Shown here one piece after another: positions 17,304 through 25,749 of a stretch of 64,000 bases of DNA; position 1 is the first letter of the stretch; the number at the start of each line of letters is the position of its first letter. The notes under the pieces were generated by a model, which worked only from the letters and a program-made list of their open reading frames with translations, was not told the origin of the DNA and ran no database searches. Origin of the DNA: Hoeflea_A sp965228435 (GTDB taxonomy: Bacteria; Pseudomonadota; Alphaproteobacteria; Rhizobiales; Rhizobiaceae); the NCBI GenBank assembly GCA_965228435.1, contig OZ245818.1, forward strand, positions 5,270,001-5,334,000. Direction: 5' to 3'. Both the position numbers and the translations under genes were made by a program.

Positions 17304-17345
17304 GCGACTAGTCGCAAATATGGCGCCTAAACGAAATAAACGCAA
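17304..17345 (-). promoter_or_regulatory. promoter and palindromic operator of the toxin-antitoxin pair
   Basis: Read on the minus strand, TTGCGT (17345-17340), a 17-nt spacer and CATATT (17322-17317) make a plausible sigma70-type promoter. Just downstream of the -10 lies the perfect 12-bp palindrome GCGACTAGTCGC (17315-17304), about 60 bp before the antitoxin start. The location suits an autoregulatory operator. Confidence 0.5.
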
Positions 17346-17489
17346 CGGCCTAGCAAGCAAATTGTTGTCACGCAGAGTTATTAGTGTCGCAAAAAACGTG
17401 CTTCTTCAGAGAGTTAAGGTCGAATCTATGAAGTAGCAGACCAAAACGGTATCAAGTGTTGTCCTGACCTGAAACAGGAAGGACGCTTC

Positions 17490-17651
17490 ATGACATCAAG
17501 AAACCCGTTTCGCGCTGAGAACGAAGCATGCGTTCTGAGTGCAAAGACAAACTACGGCTTGCAGTCTGAGTTCCGCATCATTGCGTTGGAAGCAGCCGGT
17601 CATACTGACATTTCGAAATTCACTGACGAGGAATTCCCTCAAACACCTTGA
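17490..17651 (+). CDS. small hypothetical protein (53 aa)
   Basis: A short frame, ATG to TGA, has AGGAAGGA 6 nt upstream of the start, a good ribosome site. The product is polar and acidic (M-T-S-R-N-P-F-R-A-E…, ending E-E-F-P-Q-T-P) with one Cys and no signal or membrane helix. It faces away from the toxin-antitoxin pair and stands 125 bp before the convergent P-loop gene. No family is recognised; it may be a leftover of a longer gene. Confidence 0.35.
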   Translation: MTSRNPFRAENEACVLSAKTNYGLQSEFRIIALEAAGHTDISKFTDEEFPQTP

Positions 17652-17776
17652 ACAGTGTAGCGCGCCACCGCGTTTTGAAACACCGGGTTGATGGCAGCAA
17701 CCCTGGGCGGATTGGTCAGCATCGGCCGCCCCTATGTGATTTGGTGTGCGCCAGAGAAAGACTCTCTGGGCCGCGA

Positions 17777-18316
17777 TTAGCTGCGCTTTGCCAGCCACGT
17801 CTCAATGCGTTCGGCTGCTTCGTCCGCCGAAAGGTGGGTGGTATCGAGTTCGAGCAGCGCGTCGGCGTCTCGACGGATCAGAGAGCGATCATACCGGTTC
17901 GGGCTGAGGATGGACCCATCCATTGGCTTTCGTTTGCCCATGCGTTCGGGCGACCGCAAGCGGCGTTCGTTCTCGTCGCTTTCGCATTCTAGGACGACGA
18001 CAAGGAACGAACCGCCCCGAGCACGGGCCAACCCAACAGTGTCGTCCCAGATTGCGTTGCCCCATGCTGAGTCATCGAACACCGCGTCTGTTGTGATGAG
18101 TGGAGTGTCCGACGGCAGGTCCAGCACATGCTCGCGCGCGATGGACCGAAGATCCCAAACACATTTTTGAAAGGCTTGCGACCCTTTCTCGGTTAGGGCG
18201 AAGGCGAGGTTGTAGAGCGTGTGCGCATCGATCAGACACGCCCCCAAGCGCCCGGCCAGCAAACGGCTCACTGCCAGTTTGCCCACGCCAGGGCGTCCAT
18301 TTAGAGCGATCAACAT
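17777..18316 (-). CDS. P-loop kinase-like protein
   Basis: A 179-residue nucleotide-binding protein resembling small P-loop kinases (shikimate/gluconate/AAA-33 group). The Walker A motif is G7-R-P-G-V-G-K-L14: the Lys is kept, but the usual Ser/Thr that follows is Leu, a variant known in some of these kinases. A D-A-H-T-L-Y-N strand near residue 30 could bind substrate, and R-R-L-R-S-P-E-R in the middle resembles a lid region. A C-terminal helix ends E-T-W-L-A-K-R-S. The substrate is unknown. It is a single gene at the right end of the accessory stretch and ends 125 bp after the small frame at 17490. Confidence 0.78.
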   Translation of the reverse strand: MLIALNGRPGVGKLAVSRLLAGRLGACLIDAHTLYNLAFALTEKGSQAFQKCVWDLRSIAREHVLDLPSDTPLITTDAVFDDSAWGNAIWDDTVGLARARGGSFLVVVLECESDENERRLRSPERMGKRKPMDGSILSPNRYDRSLIRRDADALLELDTTHLSADEAAERIETWLAKRS

Positions 18317-18831
18317 TGTCCTAGGTCATACACAATAAGTCGTGTTCTGCGAGAGCTTACCACGCGGGCATGTGATGGAAGCATTTCACCTTGCCTCTAA
18401 ATCCCACAAGTTCTCAGGATTGTTCCAGTATGCGCAAGGCGCTGCGGTTGAATTGTCCGTCCGCATGGCATTCATTGCCCCTCCATTGGTCGCATAACAT
18501 GGCTGAGCGGCATGCCGACGGTGCGCCGGGCCGGATGGCACCGCAAGCCCACCCGACCTTTTGTGTGTGGCGTTTGCGAGCGCCCAAACCGGCTCTTTCT
18601 GGCAGCGTGCGATGGGTCAGCGATCTTGTTCACAAAAGCGAGGCCATCGTACGGCCGGATCGCGCTGGCACAGCTGGTCCGGCCCGATTTTAATCTCCTC
18701 CAATGTACCGGGAGGCATTGCTGACACCATTTTCCCCATTCTTTGCAGAAAAGGGGGTTGGAAAGGTTCCGCTGGCTCTCACGCAGCTTTGGTCTGTTGG
18801 GCGCGTCGGGGGAAGACACGGGTGTCTGGAG
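18317..18831. other. 515-bp stretch with no supported gene
   Basis: Several short frames exist on both strands, but none has a ribosome site, a recognisable domain or a credible start. A perfect or long repeat was not seen. It separates the accessory stretch from the P450 gene and probably holds the upstream region of the P-loop gene and decayed sequence. Confidence 0.5.
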
Positions 18832-21006
18832 CTAAAGGTCCAAGACCAACCGTTTGGATTGAGATCGCGAGCAGCAGACGGCGATCGCGTCACCATCGGC
18901 CTTCTCGGCATCGGTCAGCACCAGGTCTCGATGATCCGGTTGGCCTTCAAGTACACGCGTCAAACAGGTTCCGCAGACACCGTTCTGGCAGGCTGTCGGA
19001 ACGGCAATTCCGGCTCGCGTAGCGGCTTCCAGGATCGTGTCGCCCGGAGCAACCATCGCCATCTTGCCGGAGCGGGCAAATCGAACCTCGAACGCTTCTC
19101 CGGAATTGTCGATCTCCGCGCCGAAATGTTCGAGATGAATATGCGTGTCGGGAAGGCCTGCTTTGAAAGCGCAATCAACGACGAACTTCATGTAACCCTT
19201 GGGGCCGCAAAGGTAGATGTGTTCGTTGGATGGGATGTGCGAAATCGCATCGGACAAATCCGGCAGATCGGCGGGTTCGTCATCGAAGCGCAGGGCGACC
19301 CTGTTCGCGAACGGAGCGGCCTCGATCTCGTCGAGGAAAGCCGCTCGTGCGCGGCTGCGTGCCGAAAGGTGCCAGACGAAATCGCGACCGGCGTCGTGAA
19401 GCGCCCAGGCCATCGCGTAAATCGGCGTTAGTCCTATTCCGCCGGAGAACAAATGCACGGTGCAATCGTGGTCGGCCAGCCGGAACGCGTTTCGCGGCCC
19501 GCCAATCATCAACGTCTTGCCTTTGGTGATGGTTTCAAACACAGCTCGCGAGCCGCCGCGGGACTCGGGTTCAAGCTGCACCGCAATTCTAAAGCTCTCG
19601 CGGTTCGGTTTGCCGGTCAGCGAATACTGCCGGACCAGGCCTTCACGCAGAAAGAGGTCGATATGCGCACCGGGTTCCGTGGAGGGCAGGGGCACGTCGT
19701 TTACGGGTTCCAGAATGAGCTCCACGATGTCATCTGCTGCTTCGGAGAGAGTGGTCACACGAAACTCGCGTAGCACCTGCGCCTTTTCAGGGATTGCAGA
19801 AATGACCGAGGGCTGAATCGTTGCGTCCGGAATGAAGCGAGTCGGTAGTGAGGCAAATGTGTAGATGGTGTTGTTGAGTCCGATTTCCGGCGACCCGCAC
19901 TCAATGCGTTCGACTCTCGGGATCATCGATTCGAGCAGGCTGGTCATTTCCAGTTGTGCGAGATGCATGCCGACGCACATGTGAATTCCACTGCCAAACC
20001 CAAGATGTTTTCTGGGGTCGCGGGTGATGTCGAAGCTGTCCGGGTTCTTGAACGCGGTCTCATCCCGATTGGCCGATGCAAACAGCATCTGCACTCTGGA
20101 GCCGGCCGGGATCAGGATGCCCTCGATTTCGAAGTCGCGGGTGAGTTGCCGGGTGAACGATCGTGCCGGCGATGCCAGCCGCACGGCTTCGTTGGCGGCG
20201 TTCAGCACAAATTCCGGGTGCTCGCGCAAACGCTGCCACTCCCCGGGATGTTGCGACAGCTGCCAGATCAATTGCGAGGTTGCCGATATGGTCGAATCCA
20301 AGCTCGGATTGATGTAGTCGCGCATGGCAAATGGCGCGAGCTCGGGATCGAGATCACCGTTGTCGACCAGATCAAGAATGCGCGATGTCCAACTTCCCGG
20401 ACGAACGGATTCCCGGGTCAACTCACCCTGAATGAACCGTCGCATTTCCTTGATGGTCGCGACCGCTGCCTTGCCGCGTTCGTTCTGACAGCCCAGGACG
20501 TCGAACGCCGCCGCGGCCCAGGACTGCATCCTGTCCTGACCGTGGTCCGGCAGGCCGACCATATCCCGAACGATTGTGAAAGGCAGGTGCCTGGACAGGT
20601 CTCTGGGCGTGTCGAATTCACCTTGATCCAAGAGGCTGTCGATCAGGGCCTTCGCGACCGCCATGATTTGCGGTCGAATGTCCTTGAGCGCGCCGGGGAA
20701 AAGAGGAGGAGCCATGGCGCGGCGCAATGCGGTGTGCCGTGGCGGGTCGGAAGCCACCGTGTTGCCCTGCAGAAATTCGCAACCGAAGGCGTCGCCGGCT
20801 ACGCCCTTGCTGCTGCAGAAATCCTCATGGTTTCGCAGCGCCGCGGCAACTTCCCTATAGCGGGGCAGGGCATAATTGTTGTGTTGCGGCAGATAGACAA
20901 CCGGGCCGAGCCCACGCATCCGCGCGTAGTGGGGCAGCGGATCGCGAATGAAATCGTCCGCATAAAAGTCAGCATCATAGACCGGCGCCTGCATGGTCCC
21001 ACCCAT
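18832..21006 (-). CDS. self-sufficient cytochrome P450 fused to FMN/[2Fe-2S] reductase
   Basis: A 724-residue fusion with the domain order of class VII (CYP116B-like) enzymes: P450 (1-395), phthalate-dioxygenase-reductase-like flavin and NAD(P)H domains (about 405-625), and plant-type ferredoxin (635-724). It should hydroxylate or O-dealkylate a small organic substrate using O2 and NAD(P)H with no separate redox partners. The heme site is F-G-S-G-I-H-M-C344-V-G; E273-x-x-R276 is present. Instead of the usual A-G-x-D-T in helix I, it has N-P-S-L-D237-S-T. The flavin motif is R459-Q-Y-S-L; G-G-I-G-L-T-P binds NAD(P)H. Ferredoxin cysteines are C673, C678, C681 and C711. The start at 21006 is the furthest plausible ATG; 20994, with GGTGGG before it, is the alternative. 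A longer open frame to 21513 runs into the divergent transporter and is rejected. It is divergent from the TRAP genes that probably import its substrate. Confidence 0.93.
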   Translation of the reverse strand: MGGTMQAPVYDADFYADDFIRDPLPHYARMRGLGPVVYLPQHNNYALPRYREVAAALRNHEDFCSSKGVAGDAFGCEFLQGNTVASDPPRHTALRRAMAPPLFPGALKDIRPQIMAVAKALIDSLLDQGEFDTPRDLSRHLPFTIVRDMVGLPDHGQDRMQSWAAAAFDVLGCQNERGKAAVATIKEMRRFIQGELTRESVRPGSWTSRILDLVDNGDLDPELAPFAMRDYINPSLDSTISATSQLIWQLSQHPGEWQRLREHPEFVLNAANEAVRLASPARSFTRQLTRDFEIEGILIPAGSRVQMLFASANRDETAFKNPDSFDITRDPRKHLGFGSGIHMCVGMHLAQLEMTSLLESMIPRVERIECGSPEIGLNNTIYTFASLPTRFIPDATIQPSVISAIPEKAQVLREFRVTTLSEAADDIVELILEPVNDVPLPSTEPGAHIDLFLREGLVRQYSLTGKPNRESFRIAVQLEPESRGGSRAVFETITKGKTLMIGGPRNAFRLADHDCTVHLFSGGIGLTPIYAMAWALHDAGRDFVWHLSARSRARAAFLDEIEAAPFANRVALRFDDEPADLPDLSDAISHIPSNEHIYLCGPKGYMKFVVDCAFKAGLPDTHIHLEHFGAEIDNSGEAFEVRFARSGKMAMVAPGDTILEAATRAGIAVPTACQNGVCGTCLTRVLEGQPDHRDLVLTDAEKADGDAIAVCCSRSQSKRLVLDL

Positions 21007-21040
21007 CTCGTGTTTTGGTGATTGACTCGGATTAGTATCA

Positions 21041-21058
21041 TGATAAATGTATTTATCA
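21041..21058. promoter_or_regulatory. palindrome in the P450/TRAP divergent promoter region
   Basis: TGATAAA-TGTA-TTTATCA is a perfect 7-bp inverted repeat in an AT-rich gap between the P450 start (21006) and the dctP-like start (21082). It is well placed for a regulator acting on both genes; the IclR protein encoded at the end of the TRAP operon is the natural candidate. Confidence 0.42.
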
Positions 21059-21081
21059 ATATTAAATCTGGGAGGATGCAG

Positions 21082-22086
21082 ATGAACATCAAGCCGGTTT
21101 TGTTGGGCTGCGTGACAGCCCTCGCTGTTGTCGGCACCGCCGCCGCGCAGGACGCGACATTGACGATGTCGCACTACCTGCCGCCGGTGCTTGGGCTGCA
21201 CAAGGATTTCATGGAGCCGTTCGCGCGTCAGTTGGAAGCCGATACAAACGGCGGTGTTAAGGTTGAGATCCACACGGCCGGGAGCGCCCTCGGCAATATC
21301 ACCAAGCAGTGGGATCAGACCGTAGATGGCATATCCGATATCGCGTTTGGACTGCACGGTATTCCGCGCGGGAGATTTCCCTGCACGCAAGTCATCGAAC
21401 TGCCGTTCCTGACCGACTCCGGGGCCGAAGCAAATGAGGTTCTGTGGTCGCTGTTCCCGGATTACCTGGCGGATGAACATTCGGACGTAAAGGTGCTGGC
21501 GCTGATGGCGCACGACCCTGGGGTGTTGGCCACAAAAGGCACGCGGGTCGAGAAGCCTGAGGACCTCAAGGGTCTGCGTATACGGGTGCCTTCACCCTAT
21601 GTGGCGGCGATTCTGGAAGACCTCGGTGCGATCCCGGTCGGCATGCCACCGGGGCAGGTGTATGAAAACCTGCAAACCGGTGCGATCGATGGGGTGGTGT
21701 TGCCCTGGGCTGGCCTTTCCAGCTTCAGGATCACCGAAATTGCCACCAATGCGGTTGAGATTGGAGCCTACACGACGCCGTTCTACTTCGTCATGAACCG
21801 GGACACCTATGATGGGCTGAGCGATGATCAGAAGGCGGCCGTGGACAAGAATTCAGGCGATGCGCTGGTGTCGCAGTTTGCCGGGTGGTGGGACGCCTGG
21901 GGCGCGGGTGGTCCGGGTGAGATTACCGCCAATGGAGGCGAAGTCATCTCCAGTACACCGGAGCTGACGGCCATGTGGAAGGATGCCACCGGTGATACGA
22001 TTTCCCGTCTGGAAGCCAAGCTGGCCGAGGAGTGTCCGGGTGGCAAGGCCATGATTGCCAAAGCGCGTGAGCTTGCCGCAAACTAA
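21082..22086 (+). CDS. TRAP transporter substrate-binding protein (DctP family)
   Basis: Periplasmic DctP-type binding protein (334 aa) for the C4-dicarboxylate/aromatic-acid class of TRAP systems. The signal peptide is MNIKPVLLGCVTALAVVGTAAAQ. The mature domain shows the standard marks: S-H-Y-L-P-P at the front, the conserved D-L-K-G-L-R-I-R-V-P segment near residue 155 with the ligand-binding Arg, and Q-T-G-A-I-D-G-V near residue 200. GGGAGG is 6 nt upstream of the ATG at 21082; an ATG at 21076 overlaps this site. The dctQ-like gene starts 6 bp after the stop. The ligand is not predictable, but coupling to the divergent P450 suggests an aromatic or terpenoid acid (inference). Confidence 0.95.
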   Translation: MNIKPVLLGCVTALAVVGTAAAQDATLTMSHYLPPVLGLHKDFMEPFARQLEADTNGGVKVEIHTAGSALGNITKQWDQTVDGISDIAFGLHGIPRGRFPCTQVIELPFLTDSGAEANEVLWSLFPDYLADEHSDVKVLALMAHDPGVLATKGTRVEKPEDLKGLRIRVPSPYVAAILEDLGAIPVGMPPGQVYENLQTGAIDGVVLPWAGLSSFRITEIATNAVEIGAYTTPFYFVMNRDTYDGLSDDQKAAVDKNSGDALVSQFAGWWDAWGAGGPGEITANGGEVISSTPELTAMWKDATGDTISRLEAKLAEECPGGKAMIAKARELAAN

Positions 22087-22091
22087 GCCCC

Positions 22092-22583
22092 ATGACTGAA
22101 CGGTCGTCAGTGATTGACCGGATTACAAAGATCCTGATGTGGATCGGCGGCGCGATAATGATTTGCGCCGCCTTCCTGATTGTTGGCGATATCATCGCGC
22201 GTAAGCTGTTCTCCGTCGGCTTCCTTGGTCTCGTCGACGTGACGCAACTTGCCGTAATCGGGTTTGCCTTTCTTTCCATGCCGCGTGCTTTCCTTCGTGG
22301 TGCGCATGTTGCCATTGAGCTCTACGACGAGCACCTGTCGCCACGCGCCGATGCCGCGCTTCGGGTTCTTGCGGCCGGGTTGGGTCTGAGTGTCTTCCTG
22401 CTTCTCGGTTGGTACGGCTGGATCCGTCTCGAACGGGTGTGGGGCTACGGGGACATTTCGCAAAACATCGGCATTCCAATCTGGATTTATTGGGCGATGT
22501 TCTGGGTCGGAATCGTTGGCTCGGCGTTGATGTGCCTGAGGCAGCTTCTCGCCAGTCTCTATCGGACGTTCAAAGGCGGGTGA
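22092..22583 (+). CDS. TRAP transporter small permease (DctQ family)
   Basis: A 163-residue membrane protein with four hydrophobic helices (about 18-37, 50-68, 90-112 and 130-150), the size and topology of the DctQ subunit. The characteristic charged and aromatic segment R-K-L-F-S-V-G-F-L-G follows helix 1, and the I-W-I-Y-W-A-M-F-W-V motif is in the last. It sits between the binding protein and large permease and works as part of that complex in the inner membrane. Confidence 0.93.
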   Translation: MTERSSVIDRITKILMWIGGAIMICAAFLIVGDIIARKLFSVGFLGLVDVTQLAVIGFAFLSMPRAFLRGAHVAIELYDEHLSPRADAALRVLAAGLGLSVFLLLGWYGWIRLERVWGYGDISQNIGIPIWIYWAMFWVGIVGSALMCLRQLLASLYRTFKGG

Positions 22584-22590
22584 TCGCAAG

Positions 22591-23901
22591 GTGTTTGCGG
22601 AACTATCGAGAGAGGCATTGGGCGGCCTGGGGTTTTTGTGCCTGATCGGCCTCATATTTCTGCGCGTACCGGTGGCCATTGCCATGGGCGCGGTGGGAAT
22701 TGGAGGCAGTCTCCTGCTGACCAGCGTCAAGAAGACCGGGCTGATCGTTTCGGCAACGGCCTTCGACAGCGTCTTTCCCTACGCGCTCTCGGTTATTCCG
22801 CTTTTCATTTTCATGGGCGTGTGTGTCACCCACGCACGGATTTCCACCAAGCTCTATGACGGCATGCAGGCGCTTCTCGGACGACGACCCGGAGGACTGG
22901 CGCATTCCACAATCGCCGCCTGTGCGATGTTCGGGGCGATTTGCGGCTCTTCGCTTGCAACCGCGGCAACCATGACCCGTGTGGCGCTGCCTCAGATGCG
23001 GGCGCGGGGTTATGACGACGCGCTGGCAACTGGCGCAATCGCAGCTGGCGGAACCTTGGGGATTCTCATTCCGCCGTCAATCATACTGCTGATCTACGGT
23101 GTGCTCACGGGAACCTCGATCGGCAAGCTTTTCATCGCCGGGCTTATTCCCGGTCTTGTTGCCACACTGTTTTACTTTGGCGCGGTGAAATACACGATCC
23201 TGCGCAATCCGGAAGCCGGCCCGGCAGCCGCCCCGACCCCTCTCAAGGCACGTTTGCGACTGCTCGCGGGCATCTGGGATGTGATCCTGCTGTTCGGTAT
23301 CGTACTTGGCGGGATTTACACCGGTTGGTTTTCGACGATCGAGGCCGCCGCTGTCGGATCGGTTCTCGCTCTTGTGGCGGCCGTCATCCGGACACGGTCG
23401 CTGCAGTTCCTGCCGGCGGCTATCGAAGAAGCTGCAATGACCACCGCGATGATCTTTTTGATCATCGCCTGCACCGCCATGTTCAACGGCTTCATCGAGC
23501 AGACGCACCTGCCCCAGTGGCTGATTGCTGCGGTGACATCCAGCGGAATGCCGGTCCTGACCACATTGGCCGTGATCCTGGGCGTCTACCTGCTGCTGGG
23601 TTGCTTCATGGACGGGCTGTCGATCATCTTCGTCACTCTGCCCATTGTATTTCCGCTTGTTCAGAACCTCGGAATCGATCCGGTCTGGTTTGGCATACTG
23701 CTGGTATGTGCAACGGAAATTGGGTTGATAACCCCACCCATCGGAATGAACCTCTTCGTCATCCAGGGATTGGCGCAGGATGTAGGCATTCGCACCATTT
23801 GGCGCGGTGTCCTGCCATTTGTGGTGGCGGATATTTTGCGTCTGGCGCTGCTTTTCGCCTTCCCCTCGTTGACACTCTGGCTCGTGTCTCAGATGTCTTG
23901 A
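22591..23901 (+). CDS. TRAP transporter large permease (DctM family)
   Basis: A 436-residue polytopic membrane protein with about 12 helices, the transport-channel subunit. Family marks include P-L-F-I-F-M-G near residue 70, A-M-F-G-A-I-C-G-S-S-L-A-T near residue 112, and G-T-L-G-I-L-I-P-P-S near residue 155. The last part has L-G-C-F-M-D-G-L-S-I and G-L-I-T-P-P-I-G-M-N-L-F, also typical. GTG is used as start, 7 bp after the DctQ stop. The C-terminus overlaps the convergent IclR gene by 13 bp. Confidence 0.96.
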   Translation: MFAELSREALGGLGFLCLIGLIFLRVPVAIAMGAVGIGGSLLLTSVKKTGLIVSATAFDSVFPYALSVIPLFIFMGVCVTHARISTKLYDGMQALLGRRPGGLAHSTIAACAMFGAICGSSLATAATMTRVALPQMRARGYDDALATGAIAAGGTLGILIPPSIILLIYGVLTGTSIGKLFIAGLIPGLVATLFYFGAVKYTILRNPEAGPAAAPTPLKARLRLLAGIWDVILLFGIVLGGIYTGWFSTIEAAAVGSVLALVAAVIRTRSLQFLPAAIEEAAMTTAMIFLIIACTAMFNGFIEQTHLPQWLIAAVTSSGMPVLTTLAVILGVYLLLGCFMDGLSIIFVTLPIVFPLVQNLGIDPVWFGILLVCATEIGLITPPIGMNLFVIQGLAQDVGIRTIWRGVLPFVVADILRLALLFAFPSLTLWLVSQMS

Positions 23902-24716
23902 CCGTTCCGATATCCCAAGTCCGAGGAAAGGTCAGCGGCGGCGCGAGACAGCCGGTTGGCCAACGGGCCATCCAGGCTGATGTCCAGCTCACCGGTCCAT
24001 CCCAGGACCGTCAGGGCGAAGGCCAACCGATTTTCGTAGTCGAATACCGGTGCTGATAGTGCGGCAACCCGCGGCAGAAGCGAGCCATCGACGCGTCCGA
24101 GGCCGCTTTCTCGGGTTCGCTCAATTTGTCGACGCGTGTCCTTGTTCATGTCCACGTGATGCTCGATAACGGCTTTGCTTCCCCAAGCCATGAATACCTG
24201 ACCGGTCGCGGATGTTTCGACGGGTAGAACATTGCCGGTTCGAACTTCTACGGTTACGGGCTGGAACCCTTCGAAATAGCGAATGATGGTAGGGCCGTGG
24301 CTGCCCCACAAAGCGATGAAAACCGCTTCTCCCGTCTGATCGCGGAGTGTTCGCGCTGCATTGGTGGCCTGTTCCACGGGCTCAATTCGGCTGAGCGCGG
24401 TCAGTCCAAGCTGTATGGCAAAAGTTCCGAGCTCGTAGGAGCCGTTTCGCGTTTGACGGACCACGCCCGAGCGAACCAGCGATACCAGGTAGTGATGGAC
24501 CTGCGGTGCGGTCATGCCGGAAGCCTCCGCCAGGGCGTTGATCGCCATGGGATTGGGCGAGGCCTCAAACAGGCGTAACAGGCTGAACGCCTTGTCGATG
24601 GACTGAACGCCTTTGCGTGTGTCTTCCGCCGGTGACGAACCCCGAGGCGTTTTGGCGGAATTCAGCTGCAAACGCGCCTTGAGCGTTGTGCCTGTTGTTT
24701 TGTCTGATGAAGTCAT
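23889..24716 (-). CDS. IclR-family transcriptional regulator
   Basis: A 275-residue regulator. A winged-helix domain lies at about residues 32-95 (GVQSIDKAFSLLRLFE… then M-A-I-N-A-L-A-E-A-S-G-M), followed by the IclR effector-binding domain with V-E-Q-A-T-N-A-A-R-T-L-R and the S-A-T-G-Q-V-F-M-A loop. The ATG at 24716 is chosen over in-frame options further upstream since it gives the usual polar arm. The gene is convergent with and overlaps the TRAP permease gene. It likely senses the TRAP or P450 substrate and binds the palindrome at 21041-21058 (inference). Confidence 0.93.
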   Translation of the reverse strand: MTSSDKTTGTTLKARLQLNSAKTPRGSSPAEDTRKGVQSIDKAFSLLRLFEASPNPMAINALAEASGMTAPQVHHYLVSLVRSGVVRQTRNGSYELGTFAIQLGLTALSRIEPVEQATNAARTLRDQTGEAVFIALWGSHGPTIIRYFEGFQPVTVEVRTGNVLPVETSATGQVFMAWGSKAVIEHHVDMNKDTRRQIERTRESGLGRVDGSLLPRVAALSAPVFDYENRLAFALTVLGWTGELDISLDGPLANRLSRAAADLSSDLGYRNGQDI

Positions 24717-24805
24717 CGAGTCGGTTTCACCATTCCGAATGCCGACATCCTGCCTTGTTACGCCGTGAAAAACAAACCTGGATCTTCGAATGGGTGGCTG
24801 CCCTG

Positions 24806-25749
24806 TCAAAGGGCAATATAGCCGATCGTCGGGATTGCCAGCAGGCTAAGAACCAACGTGGCGATCAGCAACGCTGAAGCTACGGCCGCATCGCATCCAT
24901 ATCTTGCCGCAATGACAGTGGCGAGCGCACCGGATGGCATGGCAGCCTCGACCAAGAGAAGATCTTTTTGCAGTTGCGGGACCTGCAGCGTCCAGGCGAA
25001 TGCCGCAGCCACAGCCGGTTCGAGCAACAGTTTCAGGGAGGCGACGAGCAGGATCAGTTTCGCGATTTGCTGAACATTAATCGGGCGAAGCATCAGGCCA
25101 ATGGTGAAAGCCACCAGAAAGGTGAGGGAGTTGCCGGCCACCTGCAGGATGCTGTTCAACAGTTCGACAGCCCAGTAATCCTGCCGCAGTTCGATAGCGG
25201 ACAGCAACAGACCAAGCAGAAGGGCGACGAAGATCGGCGAGCGTACAAAACCCGCGATGGCGTTGCCCAGGCTGTGGTTCTGGCCGTCATCCGCACCAAA
25301 ATACTTGGCGACGGCCACGCCGAATACGAAGAGAGGCATCACCACCCCGAATTCACCCATGATCACCAGCTGGCCCATGACGTCGGGGTTGTCGCCATAG
25401 ATATTCTGGATCAGGGAATAGCCTAGCGTCGATGTGCTGCCGACGCCGCTGACGAGGATAACTGAGCCCAACACAGGCCTGCTCAAACGCATCCAGGAGC
25501 CCGCCAGGCCACCGCCATCACCAGCGCAATGGCGGCGAGCAAGATCAGCGCAAGTTCGAGATCCCTCAGTTCGAGGGGCTCACGGCTGACATTGGCCAAT
25601 ATCACTGCCGGCAGTGCAAAATCCGTCACAAGTCGGGCAAATACACCCTGTTCGGCTTCTTCAATGACGGAGCGGCGACGCAGAAAAACTGCGAAAGCCA
25701 CGAGAGCCATCATGACAATGAAGGAATTCAGCAAACTAGTGAACGGCAC
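24806..25749 (-). pseudogene. AEC-family transporter (auxin efflux carrier type), frameshifted
   Basis: Two adjoining frames make up one membrane transporter of the AEC type. The N-terminal part starts with GTG at 25749 (ribosome site GGGGAGAGG) and covers three helices to V-A-W-R-A. The remainder, in another frame, resumes with M-R-L-S-R-P-V-L-G and runs to 24806 with the conserved S-G-A-L-A-T-V-I and G-D-N-P-D-V-style segments. A single base is missing near 25495-25510, in a GGCGGG-CTCC context; adding one base joins the halves. Either the gene is dead or the assembly has an indel. In good condition it would export or import an organic acid. Confidence 0.82.

Noticed and set aside
18472..18819. 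Open frames on both strands in the gap before the P450 gene
   Set aside because: No ribosome site, no family and odd composition.
14450..18831. Direct repeat of the tRNA 3' end as an attachment site
   Set aside because: No second copy was seen by eye on the right side of the island.
21007..21513. Extension of the P450 gene to a far upstream start
   Set aside because: It would overlap the divergent DctP gene and add 169 residues of no known domain.
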